A stretch of 64,000 bases of DNA. It comes from Sapria himalayana (lineage: Eukaryota; Streptophyta; Magnoliopsida; Malpighiales; Rafflesiaceae). Of the stretch, positions 48,947 to 60,129 are shown one piece after another. Position 1 is the first letter of the stretch. Each line of letters begins with the position of its first letter. The DNA is taken from assembly GCA_029783825.1 (NCBI GenBank), contig JAREIK010000506.1:946502-1010501 (forward strand). Reading direction: 5' to 3'. Below the pieces are notes generated by a model, which ran no database searches, was not told the DNA's origin, and worked only from the letters and a program-made list of their open reading frames with translations. The position numbers and the translations under genes were made by a program.

Positions 48947-49225
48947 TGTTGAAAATGGAAAGAAGTTTTTTATGTTCTTCCTCTTCTAGAATAAAGTTCT
49001 TATTAGCAAGAAAAAAAATAGTGAGAGAGAACTCTTCTTTGTATTGTGAAAATGAAAAGCCAACATATCCATTTAGTATGATTTTCAGATATATTTATTA
49101 TATTCCATACAAAAGATAAAAAAATAAATAAAATAAAAGGAAATGAAATAAAGAAAATAAAGGAAAATGAGATATTTATAAATACGTGCTTGAGGTCAAT
49201 GTACATAAATAAGTTACACACAACA
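48947..49225 (-). repeat. 5' LTR of a minus-strand copia element
   Basis: The plus-strand ends are tgttgaaaat...cacacaaca, so the LTR has inverted tgttg/caaca ends and is about 279 bp. It pairs with 46044-46300. The whole element (46044-49225, about 3.2 kb) stops at the start of the duplicated region upstream of the RLT1-like gene. Confidence 0.7.
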
Positions 49226-50050
49226 TTTTTATACATAACGAAATGTTTATGCACAATGTGTTTTTTGCTTAAGTAATACGAATAAAATGTTTTGCACATC
49301 CAAACATCATAATGTTTATTTGTGGGCATAAAAGAATCGTAGGTGTTTTTTTTTTTTTAAATTTTTTTAATAATGATCGAGTAATTGTGGGTTTTGAATT
49401 TTGGATGATCAAAAAGGAATCAAAAGTATAAATATTATAAAATACTAAAAATAAAGGAAATATAATAGCTGGAGCTGGAATCAAAATTATAAAGGAAATA
49501 TTATGAAATATAAAGGAATACTAAAAATAAAGGAATCAAAATTATAATTTTTTTTCCCAAATTCATTAATGATAGCTAGAACTGAGTTAATATAAAAGAT
49601 CTTCAAAAATCCATCAAAAATATGACTAAAATATTCGTTGGTAACATCTCTACTATTATCACAATAAAGTATGATATGTAATTACATAAAAAAAATATAA
49701 TTTATACATAAATAGATTACATAATAATTTTATGCATAATGTGTTTATTCATAAATAATATATATATATATTATGTATAACAAAACATCATAATGTTTAT
49801 CTATGAGAATAAATGAATCATAAATATTTTGAAATGTTAAAAATAAAGGAGATCAAAAAGTACTTTTTTTTGGTATTTAACATAATTTTTACTATTAATT
49901 ATTAATATAATCATATAAATCTAATTTTTTTTTTCACACACTTCAATTTTCCTTCCCAAATTCGTTAATTACAGCTACAGGCTACAGCTTGGTCAATGTA
50001 AAAGCTCTCCAAAAACCCATCGAAAATGTGCCCAAAAGATTCGATAGCAT
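49226..50050. repeat. Direct duplication of the DNA upstream of the RLT1-like gene
   Basis: Distal copy about 49226-49650, proximal copy about 49700-50050. Shared words include 'catcataatgtttat' (49309 and 49790) and 'tta-tacataa' flanks. They also share 'cccaaattc-ttaat-a-agcta' (49557 and 49957) and 'aaaa-cccatc-aaaa-tatg' type blocks (49606 and 50013). The distal copy is more AT-rich and looks decayed by C-to-T and G-to-A changes. Confidence 0.6.
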
Positions 50051-50732
50051 TCCCGTTGGAAAACACACTCAATGGACAACAAGAAGCCATGCACGGCGAA
50101 TCCTTCCCGCAACTTCCAGAACCCACAAAAGAAATACCAAATTAAATCGACGGCTTTAAACCTCTTGCTGCGCCCTCTCGGTCGCGATCTCTTTGCCGAT
50201 AATTTGACAAATACCCGTGAGTCATAAACATTGCACACAACCAACCGCGACCCTCTGGTTTCTCAATTTAACAAAAGCCACGCAAACGGCTTTAATAATT
50301 ATAGATACTGTAATAAACAAACAGAGTGGGGAAAATTTTTAAAACAAATAATGGATTGCGGAATTCGAGTTTGGGTTTCCGATTCAACGTTTTGTTATTA
50401 TCACTTTGTTCTACTATTCTTCGCTCATTCGATCTCTTCCAACTTTTATAGTTTTATCATCATGGTTATTTATTACATTATTCTTCGATGACAATTGGTT
50501 TATAATCCTCACTCACTTTTCTCTTTCTTGACTATCACGATGTTTGGTTCTTGTCGCTTTGAAAAGCCAATTCGAATCGTAGTTTTCTCTTTCTACCTCT
50601 AATTTTCTGGGTGCATGTAAACCCTAGATCTTGATTCGTGATTGTGCTAAGCTGGTTCTATCATCTTGGTTGTTGTGCAAACCTTAATTCTAGATTCGCA
50701 GTTCTGTGAAATATTTGGGTGGGATCGATTTA
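50051..50732 (+). promoter_or_regulatory. Promoter and 5' leader region of the RLT1-like gene
   Basis: Clearly less AT-rich than its surroundings, with several CG dinucleotides between 50085 and 50300. Pyrimidine-rich leader-like sequence follows at 50500-50700. No single TATA box or start site can be chosen with confidence, and the leader may contain an intron. Short open frames in both strands (49993-50244 minus, 50231-50491 plus) lack support and are treated as non-coding. Confidence 0.5.
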
Positions 50733-51741
50733 ATGGATGGAAATATGCAAGGAGAAGATAGGAATTTGCTTGGGAATTTTGATGAAGGTCAGAGCAGGAG
50801 GAAACGTCAGATGAAGACTCCTTTTCAACTGGAACACCTCGAAAAAGCTTATGCTTGTCCGTACACTTATAAATATAACTCTTTGCTTACTAAAACCTTA
50901 TTCATGTTTGTAATCTAATAAATTTGATTTATTTGTTTGATCTGATCCTAGTTAAATTTCTTTTGTTTATAGTGTTTGTGCGGCCTATTTCGTAAGATCA
51001 ATATAATATATTGGCAAATTTGTTAATTGTGATGATTTTTATTGATGGCTTAATCAGTGGAAGCATACCCATCAGAAGCAATCCGCGTGGAATTGTCTAG
51101 AAAATTAGATCTCTCGGACAGGCAGTTGCAAATGTGGTTTTGCCACAGGAGGTTGAAGGATAAGAGGGAGATGGCTGGGAAGAAAGCACTGGAAATGGTG
51201 GCCTATCCCGAATCTCCAGTGGAGGAGAGGAGGGCAGTGGAGCCTGATCTGGGAAGTGATTATGGTTCTGGTTCTGGTTCAGGTTCTGGTTCCGGCTCAA
51301 GTCCATTCATAGAACCAAGAAAAATAGGTTTGGATAATACTTTCGTGGCAAGGAGATACTATCAGTCATCACCACAGTCTATGATGAACCTGAGAGTTAT
51401 TGAATGTGTTGAGGCACAGTTGGGGGAGCCTTTGCGTGAAGATGGTCCAGTTCTTGGTATGGAGTTTGATCCATTGCCGCCTGATGCATTTGGGGCACCT
51501 ATAGGTATGCATGACTTGTTACTGTTAATCTAAATAATGCACAAATATGGTTACTATATTTGATGTGATGTATTACTTAAGATTTTTTAGTGCGATGTCA
51601 CTTTGCTTTGATGATATGGTTGGAACTAATAGTTTCTCTTGCCTTTGGTTAGCAATGACAATGATGGTAGGGCAAAAAAAGCAGTTGGGATATGCGTATG
51701 AGTGCAAGATTTTCAAGCGACAAGAAGCTGACTCCAACAAA
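50733..51741 (+). CDS. RLT1: Homeobox-DDT protein, RLT1/RINGLET-like, first three coding exons (partial)
   Basis: Exons 50733-50856, 51058-51504 and 51653-51741 join in an open 220-codon frame with GT-AG introns of 201 and 148 bp. The start ATG at 50733 is used because the frame upstream begins only with a GTG. Residues about 20-82 form a homeodomain: RRKRQMKTPFQLEHLE, then YPSEAIRVELSRKLDLSDRQ, then helix 3 WFCHRRLKDK (residues 68-77). The WF-x-H-RR form with His is usual for RLT proteins. After a Lys/Glu-rich linker comes a Gly-Ser repeat (about residues 110-123), then an ECVEAQLGEPLREDGPVLGM block and FDPLPPDAFGAPI, both typical of RLT N-termini. The DDT and WHIM domains and most of the protein lie beyond the window. 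Family members bind ISWI remodelers (CHR11/CHR17) in the nucleus and affect floral transition in Arabidopsis. The wording of the linker resembles RLT1 more than RLT2. Confidence 0.93.
51263..51300 (+). repeat. In-frame (GGTTCT)n hexanucleotide repeat
   Basis: Six to seven imperfect ggttct/ggctca units encode the Gly-Ser run of the RLT1-like protein. It could vary in length between individuals without breaking the frame. Confidence 0.85.
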
Positions 51742-54389
51742 GTTAGTTATCTCAATTATCACAGTTTCTTATGTTATACAATATGATCCATGATGTGTGT
51801 TTCATTTAATGGGCATTTTTTGCCAATTCATGTATTACGACTATTTGCCCCTTATTTATGTAACTGTTATTATTATTATTATAATTATTTATTTAATAAT
51901 TATGGGTATCTGGTTGACTAATCCCATGAGAACATAAGTTAACTATCAAGTAAATCTCTAGTAGCCTTGGTTATATTCGAAATTATGACCTTTGGGGAGT
52001 AATTCCAATGTTACATCAAGGTCTTTGCTGTAACTATTATTTCGTTCATGCTATTATTTTGTGTTTTATTTTGAAAGCCAAAAATAATCCTAAACTATTT
52101 TTTTATATTTTGTCTATATCCTTGGGTTTTTTTTTGTTATTGTCAACCCTTAGTTTTTATGTTTTCATAATGTAGTAACATGTTTACTTTTTTATATCAT
52201 AGTATTTATCTTCAAATTAATATGAAATTTAATTGAAATTGATTATCATATCTTGAGTTTATAGTATTTTAGATTTTATTTTTCATATGTACATGTTTAG
52301 ATTGTATTTTAGCATTGGTTAAGAAATGTTTATAATAATGGTATTAATTATTATGTAGTATTTATATTTATTTATTTTTATTTTTTATATAATGAAATCA
52401 TTTTTTAAATACGATATAAGAACTTAGATATTGTCTATTGCTATTATCTAAACAATATATTTGATAGATGTCATTAGTTGTTAGTTAACACAATCATTGC
52501 TACAATCATCATCATTATTGATGATTGATTTTTATGGCAATAATATTGGTGGGATGGATTTTTGAAAAAATATTATGAATTAAAATGTTTTCGAGTCTTT
52601 AATTTATAGATGATTATTGCTCGAGTTTAGGTTGACCCTATTGTGCAATACTAATAAATTTTTAGTTTTTTGTCATCATTAGTTTCTTTTGTTCAATTTT
52701 GGTTTTAAAATACAAGCTTATTGGTTTTTATAATAATAATTTTAGCATTATACAGTGAATCTTTATATTTTAGATATATTCTACCAAGCATTTAATGTTT
52801 GTAACTATTTATATAAGAAAAGTTGAATTATTCTGTATTAAAGTCATAGTTTGATAAGAAATTGACCGAAAAATAAGTTAATTTATAAAGGTGATTTGAA
52901 TGTTTAATCATCATATTAAAGAATTAATTTGGGTTTATATCACATAGGCCTATTATTGAAGTTATTTTCTTGCTTAGATAAGTTATAAAAAATATATAAA
53001 ATAATATTTATTTTTGATTTTTATTGATTTAGAAAAAATATGAGAGTTTTTAAAGAATTAATTTGTTTGTACTTAATAGAAAAAATATAATCTTGGTGTA
53101 GCTCGTATTAATAATATTAATGATATGTATAATGATATTGTAATAAGTATTTGTTTTATAAGAGATATTAAATATTAGTAGAATTACATGAAAGATCTTT
53201 TAATGTATATTATTTTTCTCTTGAATCTAGGTAAGTTGACTAAATATATTTAGAAAAATATGTTTTAGTGTATGATGTATCTTATTTGTAGAACATATTT
53301 TTCTAAAAAATAATTGTACTTATTGTACAAGGCTATTTTCATAAGCAGTATCTCTGATTTATTGAGAATAAAGCTTGTTGAGATTTTATCTTTCACATAT
53401 CTCACGTGAAAATAGCCGTGAAAATAGACTGAACATGAGATTTATCTTTTTTTGTTGCAAACACTTGGCGATCACACTTTGGTATGATGTTTTTTTTTGT
53501 GAATTATATTTACTTTATTGATAAAATTTGTGAAAATCTAAGTTTAAAATTAGAAATATGGTATAACACAGCATAGTTTTAAAATTAGTTGATTGAAGAT
53601 AAAATATTTAATTTTAAATTAAGAAAGTCACAATTTATTTATGTTTAATGGTGTTAAAGAACCAAAATGTATTTTTTTCATTATTTAGAATTTATAATTC
53701 ATAAGAATGATGAAATTAATAACACATAAACCATATGATTAAAGTATATTGGAAGAAATGAAACTTAATGCTAGAAATTTTTTTTGATAGATAATTTGCT
53801 AGCTAAAAAAAATTAAATGATTATTATTAAGCTAGATATGCTTTATAATATAAAATATTGGATTATTATAAGATATGTTTATAAGTTGATGATAGTATAA
53901 ATATTTATCTTTAGATGAATGTATGAGAAAATTTATAATAGAAATTAAAAATGAGAAAATTAAGAATTATCTAGGTATCACACCTACATAAGATAATATC
54001 AGAGAGGAATGATTTAAATGGCTTTGACTCGTGAAAGTTAAATAATATACAATTTTAATTTAAAAATATCTAGGTTGTCAAGCTAGTAGAGAATATATAA
54101 GAATTAAATTATTAAAAACATACCTAAAATGATGAGAGAAGACATATGACTTAAATTTGTATGAACATAATATTATTTAGAAAACTAAAATTTATATAAT
54201 CATGACTATAACAAAAATATATTTTGATGATGATATCTTTATTTTTATACCAATAAAGTTGGAGACCTTAATAGTCTTGTTTCATGTTGCTTCTCAATAT
54301 TTTGTGATCTAGTATGATACTATAGTGTAATTGATATGTTTTAGACCTTGAGGTCACAATTATAAGTATAATTATTCTTCACACCCCAT
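51742..54389 (+). other. Start of RLT1-like intron 3, AT-rich, no recognised element
   Basis: The donor gttagt follows an AAA codon at 51739-51741. About 2.6 kb of AT-rich sequence follows with no exon, no transposon terminus and no clear repeat. The intron continues to the window end. Confidence 0.6.
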
Positions 54390-54879
54390 TCACTTGGCTA
54401 ATGTTTTTGTTAATAAAAATTTTACTTAAGCTAATTTGTAATTATATTACCTAAATAGTATTGGATATCTAGACATACTAATATTGTAATACTAATAGCT
54501 AATGGTGACACTTCCAAAACCTATAAATAGTAGGATGTTAATTCAGGTTTGATTGCTCTATCTTATGCTTTGCATATACTCAAACATTTATAGTTTGTTT
54601 TATGTAAATTGTATTATAAAGCACATTGCTGAGGCTTAATGTCATTTATTTACTTATTTTGTTTATTTTTTATGTTATTTTGCATGTGAGCATCTGACTT
54701 GCAGGATTTCCTAATCATAATATATATTTTAATTTCTAGTTTTTAAAGTTTAAAGGAAAAACTAGTATATATATTTTTTATTTTTCTTTTTTATCATTAC
54801 TTCTCTCTTTTTGATTCACTCTTTTGCCTCCCTTGATGGAACCTTAACTTCTTGAATCAATATGGTATCAGAGCATTTT
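54390..54879 (+). repeat. Copia 5' LTR remnant in the RLT1-like intron
   Basis: The DNA before the primer-binding site has a TATA-like cctataaatag (54520-54530) and ends ...cttgaatca. The left limit near 54390 is a guess. No second LTR is seen in the window. Confidence 0.45.
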
Positions 54880-54882
54880 AGA

Positions 54883-54894
54883 AGACTGAGGGCT
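54883..54894 (+). other. Copia primer-binding site
   Basis: tggtatcagagc, the exact initiator-Met-tRNA complement used by Ty1/copia elements. It is followed by a short leader-like stretch to about 55250 without a readable gag frame, after which a GC-rich island interrupts. Confidence 0.8.
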
Positions 54895-55300
54895 GACTTA
54901 ACATGTGTGGATGCGCATCTTCTATATCTGTCGAAGACAATATGCACTTATATCTAGTGTTGACAATGGTGTTGCCGCTATACAAAGGAAGTAATGGTAA
55001 AGTTTTTTGAGGTTTTAACGTACATGATTGAGTCGATCGTGACCATCAAACATGTGTGACAATTTTGCGGTGGTCTAGTAAGGTGATGATAATTCATATG
55101 CTGGTTGCCATGATGGTTTGTATGATAATATTGATTTAATTTTATAGTGGTGCTTGAATTAATGTTGGGTTTTTGTTTCTAAACTTTGGTATGAAGCCGT
55201 TGTGTTTTTCTTTCAGTGCCCTGGAGTATTTTTTTGTGTGTGTTTCTTTTAGAAGAGAAAAAGGATGACCAGAATGAGTGTGGAGCCATTGGGTATAATT

Positions 55301-55545
55301 CACATTTGTCAATTGGGCCGGACAATATTAGCCAGCCTAAGGCAAATCATAATAACGTTGTGTCTGGCATGACATGATGTGGTCTAGAGTCATGCTTGGA
55401 CCTATTTGATGTTTCTCTGAGTCATGACTCATGTTGTGCTAGGTCTACATAGGATGAGATACATGTCGTTGTCGTGTGAGGCATGACCCGTATGCCTTTG
55501 GGCATGAGTAGCACGAACATGCACGGTGTGTGCATGAGCTTCAAT
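55301..55545. mobile_element. GC-rich hAT-like segment (island I)
   Basis: The left end cacatttgtcaattgggccg resembles tagaggtgtcaaatgggccg, the inverted-repeat start of the elements at 57.9 and 60.7 kb. Inside are 'gccagcctaaggc', 'ggcatgacatgatgtgg' and similar words. It has no clear right end and may continue as island II at 55855 after AT-rich DNA. Confidence 0.4.
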
Positions 55546-55580
55546 ATAAAATAAAAGAGCTGCAATTAAATAATAATATA

Positions 55581-55852
55581 CAATAAACAAGGATATTGAG
55601 ATTATGAGATTTATAATGTAGTTTACATTTAATTAGAAATATATGTTTTTTACATTTAATTATGAGATTTACAATAAACAAGGATATTGAGTGACATTGG
55701 ATTATCATACATTTTTTAATTTTTTTTTTCATTAGAATTATATTTTAATAATCAGATATTTATTTCTTTTTTCAATATATTTGATTTTATTTTATATTTT
55801 TTTATTAATCAGTATTTATTAATCACATTTATAATGTAGTTTACATTTAATT
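55581..55852. repeat. Short local duplications between GC-rich islands I and II
   Basis: 'caataaacaaggatattgag' occurs at 55581-55600 and 55672-55691. 'ttataatgtagtttacattt' (with flanking -aatt) occurs at 55611-55634 and 55829-55852. Confidence 0.85.
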
Positions 55853-55854
55853 TT

Positions 55855-56115
55855 AGCCCAACCCATCTCAAGGCCTGCTGCCTGCAGTAGTGTAGTGCAG
55901 TTGGCCAGCTGCAGGCTGCAGCCAGTACCACCAGCCAGAAGTCTGCTGGTGGTAGGGCCAGGACAGGCCAAGGGATGCAGCCTACTGGCTGTTGTGACTG
56001 TTCCAGGCTAGCCAGAATTAGCCAGAGGCTGGGCCAGGCATTAAATTGTGCTTGGCCCAGTCATGCTGGTTCATATCAACATTAGTTTGACCTAGCATGG
56101 CTCGACACTGTCGAA
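55855..56115. mobile_element. GC-rich island II with ctgcag-rich sequence
   Basis: Rich in ctgcag and ggccag words and CCAG/CTGG inverted words. It contains a perfect 10-bp stem taccaccagc/gctggtggta (55926-55935 and 55945-55954, 9-base loop). It ends in 'gcatggctcgacactgtcgaatgcc'. It has no clear terminal inverted repeats and no coding frame. Confidence 0.4.
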
Positions 56116-56414
56116 TGCCTCAAAGATGATGATACCTAATGTTATTAAAATACTAAATTAAAAAAAATAAAAATACTAAATATTATTAAAATAATGTGAA
56201 CTTAAACATTGATGATGATACCAAATCGAAATATTTGAGATTAGAGTATGAGCGGTGTGGTCTTTGATAGTAATTCAATTTTAAGTTTATTGATTCTTTT
56301 TATTTATTGCTAAGAGTTTACAAGCAAAGTCATTACTAATTTTATTGTTTATATGAGTTTTCTGATTAGATTTGTGAAAAATTTTAGGCTACTCCATGTT
56401 ATGCAAATATAAAT

Positions 56415-56700
56415 CTAATTAGAGGTGTCAAATAGGCCGTGTCTTGCAGTCACAATATAATTTTTGCTAGCCCAATCGGGCCATCGTGCCGTGCCAGGCA
56501 CGACACGACTCAATAATGCCCAGCCTTACACATCACTTCCGACTCGAGTTTGGTTGAATTCGGGCTGGGCCAGGTTTGGCTGTGCCTAGTTGGGTTGGTT
56601 TGGGCCCGACTATTCTAGCCTAGGCCTAGCATAGCATAGCTAGCCAGCTAGGACTTTGAGTTCGAGACTGACTCGTGCTCGACTCAACTCACTCTCACCA
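56415..56700. mobile_element. GC-rich hAT-like element (island III), right end missing
   Basis: It starts tagaggtgtcaaataggccg at 56418, an almost exact copy of the family's terminal repeat, and continues with 'gccgtgccaggcacgacacgac'. The right terminus is not found, so it is truncated. No transposase frame. Confidence 0.5.
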
Positions 56701-57883
56701 TCACTATCTCGGTTTCACCCCCACCTCCTACTAGTTGTGAAATTGTGGATTAATTATTTAAATTTTTTTTTGACAAATTTCATATTAATTTTTATGAGTT
56801 ACGACATTAAATTATTTATTTATTTAACATAAATCATACAAAAAATAAATTCATTAATACAAATGACAAAGTATAATAAATAATTAAAAATATTAAAAAT
56901 AACTTACTCATCTCATCATTTATCATTTAATCCAAAAATAAATAAAATAATACAAAGTCATAACTAACAACATAAAATAAAAATTGTTAATCTCAATCGT
57001 AAAAATATAAACTCAATGCCTTAATTTTAATGCTAACTCATTATTATCGCATAAGCATCTGGTGGTATTACTAGTAGTATGCTTAATCTTTTCATAGTCT
57101 AACGAGTTATCATTTATCATCAACTCTTTTGCTCTTGTTCCAATATGGTCCTAGATACCCAATCTCGAATCCTCTCAGTTCTTTTTGAAAGTTTGTGTCA
57201 TACAACATCTGACTTTAACTTAATTTTTTATTTGAAATTATATTGTTGTAACAGAAAAAATAGACTCTGATGCTATGCTTTAATATTATAGGAGTTAGTA
57301 GATCCCTTGTCACTTTAGACAACATGAGATATGTGGACTCCTATGATTTTCACTATTATAAAATATTAAGGTTATTATTATTATTATATGATATGATTGA
57401 GAAGTAATTAGTATTCAAGTATTGAGATATCTCTCTTCTATTTGATGGTCAATCATATATATCTTTTTTAATTAATTGAATGAAGAAGTTATCATTTCTA
57501 AAAATAGTATTCATATTTATACTTGGAGGCTGACTATAACTACTATCATATCTAGTATTTTAGTATATAAATAATTAAATAAATATTTTGTGAATGAACT
57601 TTTACATTGATGTTTCTGGTTTATGTGCAAGGAACTTAGTATCCATATATCTAGCCAGATAATAAAGAAATAAAATAGTGAATCACTATTTTAAATATAT
57701 GATTTTTATCTCAACAGTCATATTATTAAATATTGGATTATCTTTAAATTTTCTAAATATGTCATTAATGTTGTATATGTACTTGAGTGTGATGCAAGTG
57801 GTTAGAGTATAAGTTGATGAATACATGTTTGTTGTGTCATAAAAAATCTTTAGGAATTTCATAAATAAAATTTTTGTATCATA

Positions 57884-58452
57884 TAGAGGTGTCAAATGGG
57901 CCGGGGTGGATCAAGCCATCTTGGGCCAATTTGAGCCGGCATGGCCTTTTTTTGGGCCCAACTGGGCTGGCATGCTGTGCTGGGCATGACATGCTATAAT
58001 ACTGTGACATGCTTGGCACGACACAATCTTTTGGAAGGCAGGCCTGGCATTGCTCATCGCCCAGAATTTGCCCGAGTTTAGGATGGTTTGGGCCGGGTTG
58101 ATCATAGCATTCGGGTCATATTGGGTGTTTTTTTAAAAAATTAGAGTTTTGGGAAGCATGCCGTCGTGTTGCCCTTGCCTGCTGGGCATGTCGAGATGTC
58201 ACACTTTGGGCGTTGCTGTGTCGTCCTTTTGTTGGGTGTCGATCGGTGTAAGGTTCCGTGCCGTGCCCATGTGCCAAGCATCCGTGCCCTGCCTGGCAGG
58301 ACACGTGGGTTGAAAACCCTTTATACTGCACGATATGATTCATGTCGAGGGTTTGCCTGGCACGGGCTCGGGCACAATATTTTAGCGTGCCGTGCCGTGC
58401 CATGCTAGGCTTCAGGCCATGCTCGGGTGCCACAGCCCATTTGACACATGTA
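57884..58452. mobile_element. Complete GC-rich hAT-like non-autonomous element (island IV)
   Basis: It starts tagaggtgtcaaatgggccg (57884) and ends gcccatttgacacatgta (58452), inverted complements of each other. The flanks are gtatcata (57876-57883) and gtattata (58453-58460), an 8-bp target duplication with one change, as expected for hAT superfamily transposition. About 569 bp, with many 'ggcatg', 'gccgtgcc' and 'ggcacgg' words in both orientations. The long frames on both strands (58116-58577 minus, 58166-58408 plus) carry no recognisable domain and follow from the composition. Confidence 0.75.
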
Positions 58453-58844
58453 GTATTATAGTTTTTATTGTAAATAATAAGTTCGTTATTTTTATTATTC
58501 AAGTTGTCAAATATTACGTATTTGTATTCATCACATGACTTTAATATCAGGTATGTATAATTCAAACGGTGTCTCACATATATTTGAAATTTTTTTTTCT
58601 CTTAAACTAGCAGCTAAATAGAGACTACCAAATTCATATAGTCTGTTGGACGTCCGAAAATATTTTAGTAAGTTACATATTTTTTCTAAAGTGAGGGAAT
58701 TAATATTTATCTCTGCTTATACTTTCAGGTTATTGATATGACATATATATCTAACATGAAATTTTTTTTCTAATAACTTATATTTAATGGTCCTAATAAA
58801 TATGTTAATGACTATTTTATTGTTATATGTGTTATTAGAAGTGG

Positions 58845-59274
58845 AGGTGTGCATCACGTGTGACATGTTCACTTGAGCCTGGACCATCCCACGCAGACAC
58901 CCTCAGCCAAACATGTGGTAGCCTTTAAAAAAAAGCTGCCATGTGTAAAAAGTGGAGTGAGTTTTTTTTTTAATAAAAAATTATTTTTTTAAATAATTGG
59001 GCAGGTAAGCCACAGTCTAATCAGACATTTACCAAACCCTGGACTAAGGATGGCTGCCCACCATGCCACTGGATCGTGCCTATTGGCCATGAAGTCTGGT
59101 CGTGCTTGGCTTGGCATTAGACTCACTAGCCCAGCACTACATGAGCCATGCCTCGAGCCAACATGACATGAGTCCAGCCATGATTTTGGACTGTGTGATG
59201 CCGGGCCAAGCATGACTCAGTCCGGTCGTGCCTCGAGCAATGCCCAGGCAGCTTGACCTACTTGCCACCTCTAA
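58845..59274. mobile_element. GC-rich hAT-like element (island V), partly eroded ends
   Basis: The right end ...cttgccacctcta (59274) is the complement of tagaggtggcaag. The left end near 58851 is tggaggtgtgcatcac, which matches it imperfectly. Candidate 8-bp flanks attagaag and attctaac agree at five positions only. The interior has the same ggc/gcc words as islands III, IV and VI. The minus frame 58989-59213 is not supported. Confidence 0.5.
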
Positions 59275-60129
59275 TTCTAACTCGCTAAATATAAAATTAA
59301 TAGGTTAATTAGTAAGATTGATTTAATAAAAAATATAAAATAGAAAAAAAAAGTAATTGACAACCTTAGAACACAATGGATTAATTTCTACGATGTTTAA
59401 TAATTGAATTAGTCATGATGATAATACATTATTATTATTATTTTTTGATTCAAAGTAAATAAAAAAAAATTTATGATTTTGTGAGATTCTTAATTCTTAT
59501 GATAGTTCTATCATATATGAGTGGTTATCAAAGATTTTTACGGAATATGAAATATAAAATAAATTATTTAGAATAATATTTAATAATGTATCAAATTATT
59601 AGTATATTTGTAAGAATATTAAAAAATAATCTCTTAGGTATGATTTTTTATAGTAAGTATTTGTCACATAATAAACATAATAATACAAATTGACTCAACA
59701 AAAAACTCTTTCAATAGAATTAATATAAAATATACTAAAATATATTAAAACATCTAGTAAACTACAATAATTTTATACTTAATGTTAGTTAGAAACTAAA
59801 AAAAGAAAAATTATAAGTGGATATCAGATGCAATTGGAATTATACATATTTTATGTTCAATTCATATATTGTCAATCAATATACAAGACCAGACTATGTT
59901 AATAATAAAATAAAAAAAAAATAATTGATGAATTAGATTGAGATTTAATTATTGTTTTAAATTAAAATTATTTATGATATGATAAATATGTGTTTGTTTA
60001 TATTTATTTTCATTACATGTATTGTACTTATGTGCATGTTCAACATTAATAGTTTTTTTAATAAATGTAAAGAACACCAAATCTTTTGTATCATGACTAT
60101 TAAATTCGAAAAAGAAATATTTAAAATAT

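Noticed and set aside
50231..50491. 86-residue frame upstream of the RLT1-like start (and 49993-50244 minus)
   Set aside because: It lies in promoter/leader sequence and in the duplicated upstream region. No family resemblance.
51097..51306. 69-residue minus-strand frame
   Set aside because: Antisense shadow of RLT1-like exon 2.
51547..51786. 79-residue frame presented as one reading frame
   Set aside because: Only 51653-51741 is supported as exon 3. The rest is intron 2 and the start of intron 3.
58116..58577. 153-residue minus-strand frame in GC-rich DNA (and 58166-58408 plus)
   Set aside because: It crosses the boundary of a hAT-like element, has no domain and follows from GC-rich composition lowering stop frequency.
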